Under the pieces are notes generated by a model. The model saw only the letters and a program-made list of their open reading frames with translations. It searched no databases and had not been told where the DNA came from. A program made the translations under genes and the position numbers. Shown here one piece after another: positions 61,248 to 64,000 of a stretch of DNA of 64,000 nt (the first letter of the stretch is position 1; each line of letters opens with the position of its first letter). This DNA comes from Companilactobacillus pabuli (GTDB taxonomy: Bacteria > Bacillota > Bacilli > Lactobacillales > Lactobacillaceae). The DNA is taken from assembly GCF_014058425.1 (NCBI RefSeq), contig NZ_CP049366.1, forward strand, positions 2,356,001-2,420,000, written 5' to 3'.

Positions 61248-64000
61248 TTAACTTTCTATTAGAGCACGATATAAACTCAGATCTACTTCCCGTTGTAATC
61301 GAAGAGTAAAATCAATTAATTTTGTTTTTTTATTGTCCGAGTTTTTGGCAACTTTGTCTTCAGCCTTTATAACACGTGCAGATCCTAAATAGTAAAAATC
61401 TTTACCTTCACGTTTGTCATCATCAGATTTTTTGACAAATAACTGAATCATTCCAAAATTTTTGTTACTAATAATTTTACTCTCAGTTTTACTAGTAGTT
61501 GAACGACCGCTCTTTGAAAACCATCTCATTGTTGAACGGCTTAAGAATGAATCTTCATAGGCCATTTTATTTTGAAATTTTTCTGTTTTTTCTAATGCTA
61601 TGAATACAGGTAAGAACTTAGAGTCAGATCTCATGATATAGCCACCGACATTTTGACCATTTTGTTCTTTTGACCAATTCAATAATTTAATAACATCAGT
61701 ACGATAATATTTTTCGCCAACAATAAAACGAGTATTGAAATCTGTTGGATGATTTTGAAGTTTTAATAGGTTCACATTAATAGCATCTTCAAAATATCGT
61801 TTGAATTCTTTTGAGCTTAAAGCTGATTTGAATTCAAAAGTTAATTCCCATTTGTTGTCAAAGTGATTGATCAAAGGTATGTCACCATATTTTTGACGAT
61901 TTCTATCCATAAAGTAACTTAAATCTAGTATAGAGGCGACGTTTTTTAAAGAGTCATCATCATAAAAGATATTTGTGGCTCGAAGCCCAGATAAGATTTC
62001 ATTATCGGTTAATGTCTTTTTTATTGATAATTGTTTTAAAATCCAAGCTTCAATTGGACGTTTTGAAACAGTGATTTCCCTGGAGATAAAATCTAAAAAT
62101 GCGTATTGCTTTTCGTTTAATGATTGAGAAAATCCCTTTTCAAATTTTAATTGCATATCATATATGGTATTAAATTTATGCACTATATCAGAAACAGTGA
62201 TAGTTCCTAATTTGGCAAAGTCCATAAACATAGGTGGTCGAAGACCAATCTTATCTTTTAGATTATTATAGGCATCTCTGAATCTTTTCATGCTCTCTAG
62301 TGAAGCTTTTGAGACAGCTTTGAGTACTCGATTACGAGCTACTTCTTCAAAATGAATAGTAGAGACTCCAGAAATGCTAGGACTAATAATTTGTTTACGT
62401 ATTTTTTCCTTATTACTGGTGTTAGATTGATCAAAAGCCATTGGAATCATATAATTTTCGTCGTAATTTCCAATGAAATCTAATACGGTAACTGATGTTT
62501 TACCAGGGAATTTACGTAATCCTCGTCCAAGCTGTTGTAAAAATATAATGCTGGATTTAGTAGGGCGCATCATAACAATTTGATTTAGGCATGGAATATC
62601 TACACCTTCATTAAAGATGTCAATAGTTACGATATATTGAAGTTCACCTTTGGTTAGTTTCCGAACAGCTTTTTCTCTAGTATCGATTGAGTCCACAGCT
62701 GAAACGAATTGGGCATTTATACCTCGTAACTTTAATTTGACTACTAAATCACGACCTTCTTCTATACGACTAACAAAGATTAGTCCATGAACATTTTCTC
62801 CACGTGGTCCATAGTACTTAGTTTTGTCTACTATATAGTTGACTCTTTCATCGGAGACTAAATATTTTAGACTGGTTTTGTCGTCTATAATATGACCATT
62901 TATTTCATAGTCTGTTACGCCAATGTAGTGAAATGGGGTAAGAAAATTATGGTCTAATGCATCTAAAAGGGAAATTTCATAGGCCAGATGGTAATCAAAA
63001 TATGCATAAACATTTGTACCATCGGTACGTTCTGGCGTGGCAGTCATACCAAGCATAAAGTTGGGCTCGTAAAAGTTCATTAGTTTTTGATACATTGTTT
63101 GTTTTTCGGTAGATTGATTTTCACTGACTCGGTGGGCTTCATCGATAATTATGTAATCAAATCTCTTTGAACCTAATTGCTTACAAATATTTTCGTCAGA
63201 AGCCATGTTTACTGTAGCAAAGAGATAGCGAGCATCAATTTGTTTTTTACTTCCACTAAGTATGCCGTAATCTTTATCAGGACCACCTAAAATTTTTTGG
63301 AAACTTTCTTTTGCTTGTTCCAGAATTTGTGCACGGTGTACAACAAATAAAACTCTTTTAGGTTTAACGTTTTTAACATCAAAAGCGGCTAAATATGTTT
63401 TTCCTGTTCCTGTCGCTGCGACCACTAGGGCCTTTTTTGCATGTTCTTTTTCTCTTAAATCTTTTAGCGACATTAAAGCGTTATTTTGCATTTCATTAGG
63501 TGAAATTGTTCCAGGAGCTTGATCTTTTTGAGAAGGTTCTGATACTGAAAGAGCTGGTGGTTCCCAGTTTTGTCGATATTTTTCTATCCAAGAGTTAGTA
63601 AGAGGAGTAGCCTTTTGCCAGAGATCGTCCAATTCTCTTTTAATACTTTGGACAATATCTCCACGTTCAGTAGAAGTTACTCTTAGATTCCATTCAAAGT
63701 TTTTCTTCAGAGCATTCTGAGTTAAATTGGCGCTTCCAACTAAAATACTTTCATAATTACCATGATTAAAATAGTAAGCTTTTGTATGAAATCCATTTTG
63801 ATGTAAAACTCTGACATCTAGATTAGGAATATAAGATAAATCTTCAAACATATTTGGATTATTAAATTTTAAATAGGTTGATGTAATTAATCTTCCTCGT
63901 ATACCATGAGATGCGATGTCAGCCAGGGTACTTTTTAAATCTAATAGGCCATCAGATGTGACAAATGCTACAGCAATGGTAAACGATTTGGTACTACGTA
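61248..64000 (-). CDS. PLD-like nuclease / SF2 helicase fusion, second paralogue (5' end outside window)
   Basis: The frame continues to the window end: beyond the ATG at 63851 it reads 'SFTIAVAFVTSDGLLDLKSTLADIASHGIRGRLITSTYLKFNNPN', matching the first paralogue from about residue 51, so the start lies outside. It has the PLD half-site ('FHTKAYYF', 'ILVGSANLTQNAL'), Walker A 'AATGTGKT', 'IIIDEAHRVS', 'GMTATPERTDG', 'FNEGVDIP' and 'QQLGRGLRK', and the DUF3427-type end. All helicase motifs are intact. Most differences from the downstream copy are in the linker (about residues 190-215 of that copy) and the C-terminal third. Confidence 0.87.
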   Translation of the reverse strand, partial: RSTKSFTIAVAFVTSDGLLDLKSTLADIASHGIRGRLITSTYLKFNNPNMFEDLSYIPNLDVRVLHQNGFHTKAYYFNHGNYESILVGSANLTQNALKKNFEWNLRVTSTERGDIVQSIKRELDDLWQKATPLTNSWIEKYRQNWEPPALSVSEPSQKDQAPGTISPNEMQNNALMSLKDLREKEHAKKALVVAATGTGKTYLAAFDVKNVKPKRVLFVVHRAQILEQAKESFQKILGGPDKDYGILSGSKKQIDARYLFATVNMASDENICKQLGSKRFDYIIIDEAHRVSENQSTEKQTMYQKLMNFYEPNFMLGMTATPERTDGTNVYAYFDYHLAYEISLLDALDHNFLTPFHYIGVTDYEINGHIIDDKTSLKYLVSDERVNYIVDKTKYYGPRGENVHGLIFVSRIEEGRDLVVKLKLRGINAQFVSAVDSIDTREKAVRKLTKGELQYIVTIDIFNEGVDIPCLNQIVMMRPTKSSIIFLQQLGRGLRKFPGKTSVTVLDFIGNYDENYMIPMAFDQSNTSNKEKIRKQIISPSISGVSTIHFEEVARNRVLKAVSKASLESMKRFRDAYNNLKDKIGLRPPMFMDFAKLGTITVSDIVHKFNTIYDMQLKFEKGFSQSLNEKQYAFLDFISREITVSKRPIEAWILKQLSIKKTLTDNEILSGLRATNIFYDDDSLKNVASILDLSYFMDRNRQKYGDIPLINHFDNKWELTFEFKSALSSKEFKRYFEDAINVNLLKLQNHPTDFNTRFIVGEKYYRTDVIKLLNWSKEQNGQNVGGYIMRSDSKFLPVFIALEKTEKFQNKMAYEDSFLSRSTMRWFSKSGRSTTSKTESKIISNKNFGMIQLFVKKSDDDKREGKDFYYLGSARVIKAEDKVAKNSDNKKTKLIDFTLRLQREVDLSLYRALIES

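Noticed and set aside
1-64000. CRISPR arrays, tRNA or rRNA genes, prophage modules
   Set aside because: No regularly spaced direct repeats, cloverleaf-like genes, rRNA sequence, integrase or phage structural genes were seen.

Overview
The window looks like chromosome of a low-GC lactic acid bacterium in Lactobacillaceae, most likely Companilactobacillus (the former Lactobacillus alimentarius/farciminis group). Three surface proteins carry SLAP (S-layer-type) wall-binding domains with the 'NRAL…YRVATxEW' signature. There is also a Lactobacillus-type cinnamoyl/feruloyl esterase, PepN, a T-box-controlled asnA, and AT-rich, lactobacillus-like codon use. This placement is inference from protein style; no 16S rRNA gene, tRNA gene or CRISPR array is seen.

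Layout. 1-4.2 kb: 3' part of a giant repeat-built SLAP-anchored surface protein. 4.3-8.5 kb: repeat element A, a P-type Ca2+-type ATPase with a hairpin leader, and a SLAP-CAP secreted protein. 8.6-36 kb: a long accessory redox region with many SDRs, three aldo/keto reductases, two nitroreductases, a quinone-reductase-like MDR, a flavodoxin, and LysR and MerR regulators placed next to the enzymes they probably control. It includes a GlcU/glucose dehydrogenase pair, a MerR-closed four-gene operon with a textbook MerR operator, and a 19-bp LysR-type box repeated at three promoters. A TnpB-only IS200/IS605-type element splits a RibD-like reductase gene, and decayed genes (a tautomerase and a small membrane protein) lie nearby. 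36.3-37.7 kb: a second TnpB element. 38-51 kb: pepN, a Mn/Zn-type ABC transporter with a DtxR/MntR-like box, a WxL lectin-like surface protein, a second SLAP-CAP protein, a Bax-inhibitor-1 membrane protein and a GH36 alpha-galactosidase. 51-56 kb: small unknown genes, an Abi-alpha-like gene, asnA with its T-box, and an unknown gene behind a near-consensus SOS box. 56-64 kb: a MocR regulator divergent from a LysE-type exporter, then two tandem PLD-nuclease/SF2-helicase proteins, the second cut by the window end.

The most unusual item is a family of roughly 170-200 bp structured intergenic elements (A, C, E, B, C', D, plus a relic). Each has constant boxes separated by stems whose two arms differ between copies yet stay complementary within a copy. 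The copies meet head to head at gene-block borders with their tail ends pointing into the blocks. Two of them lie between a stop codon and that gene's own terminator, so they would be transcribed antisense in the 3' UTRs of the ATPase and pepN mRNAs. No transposase or other protein in the window obviously accounts for them.
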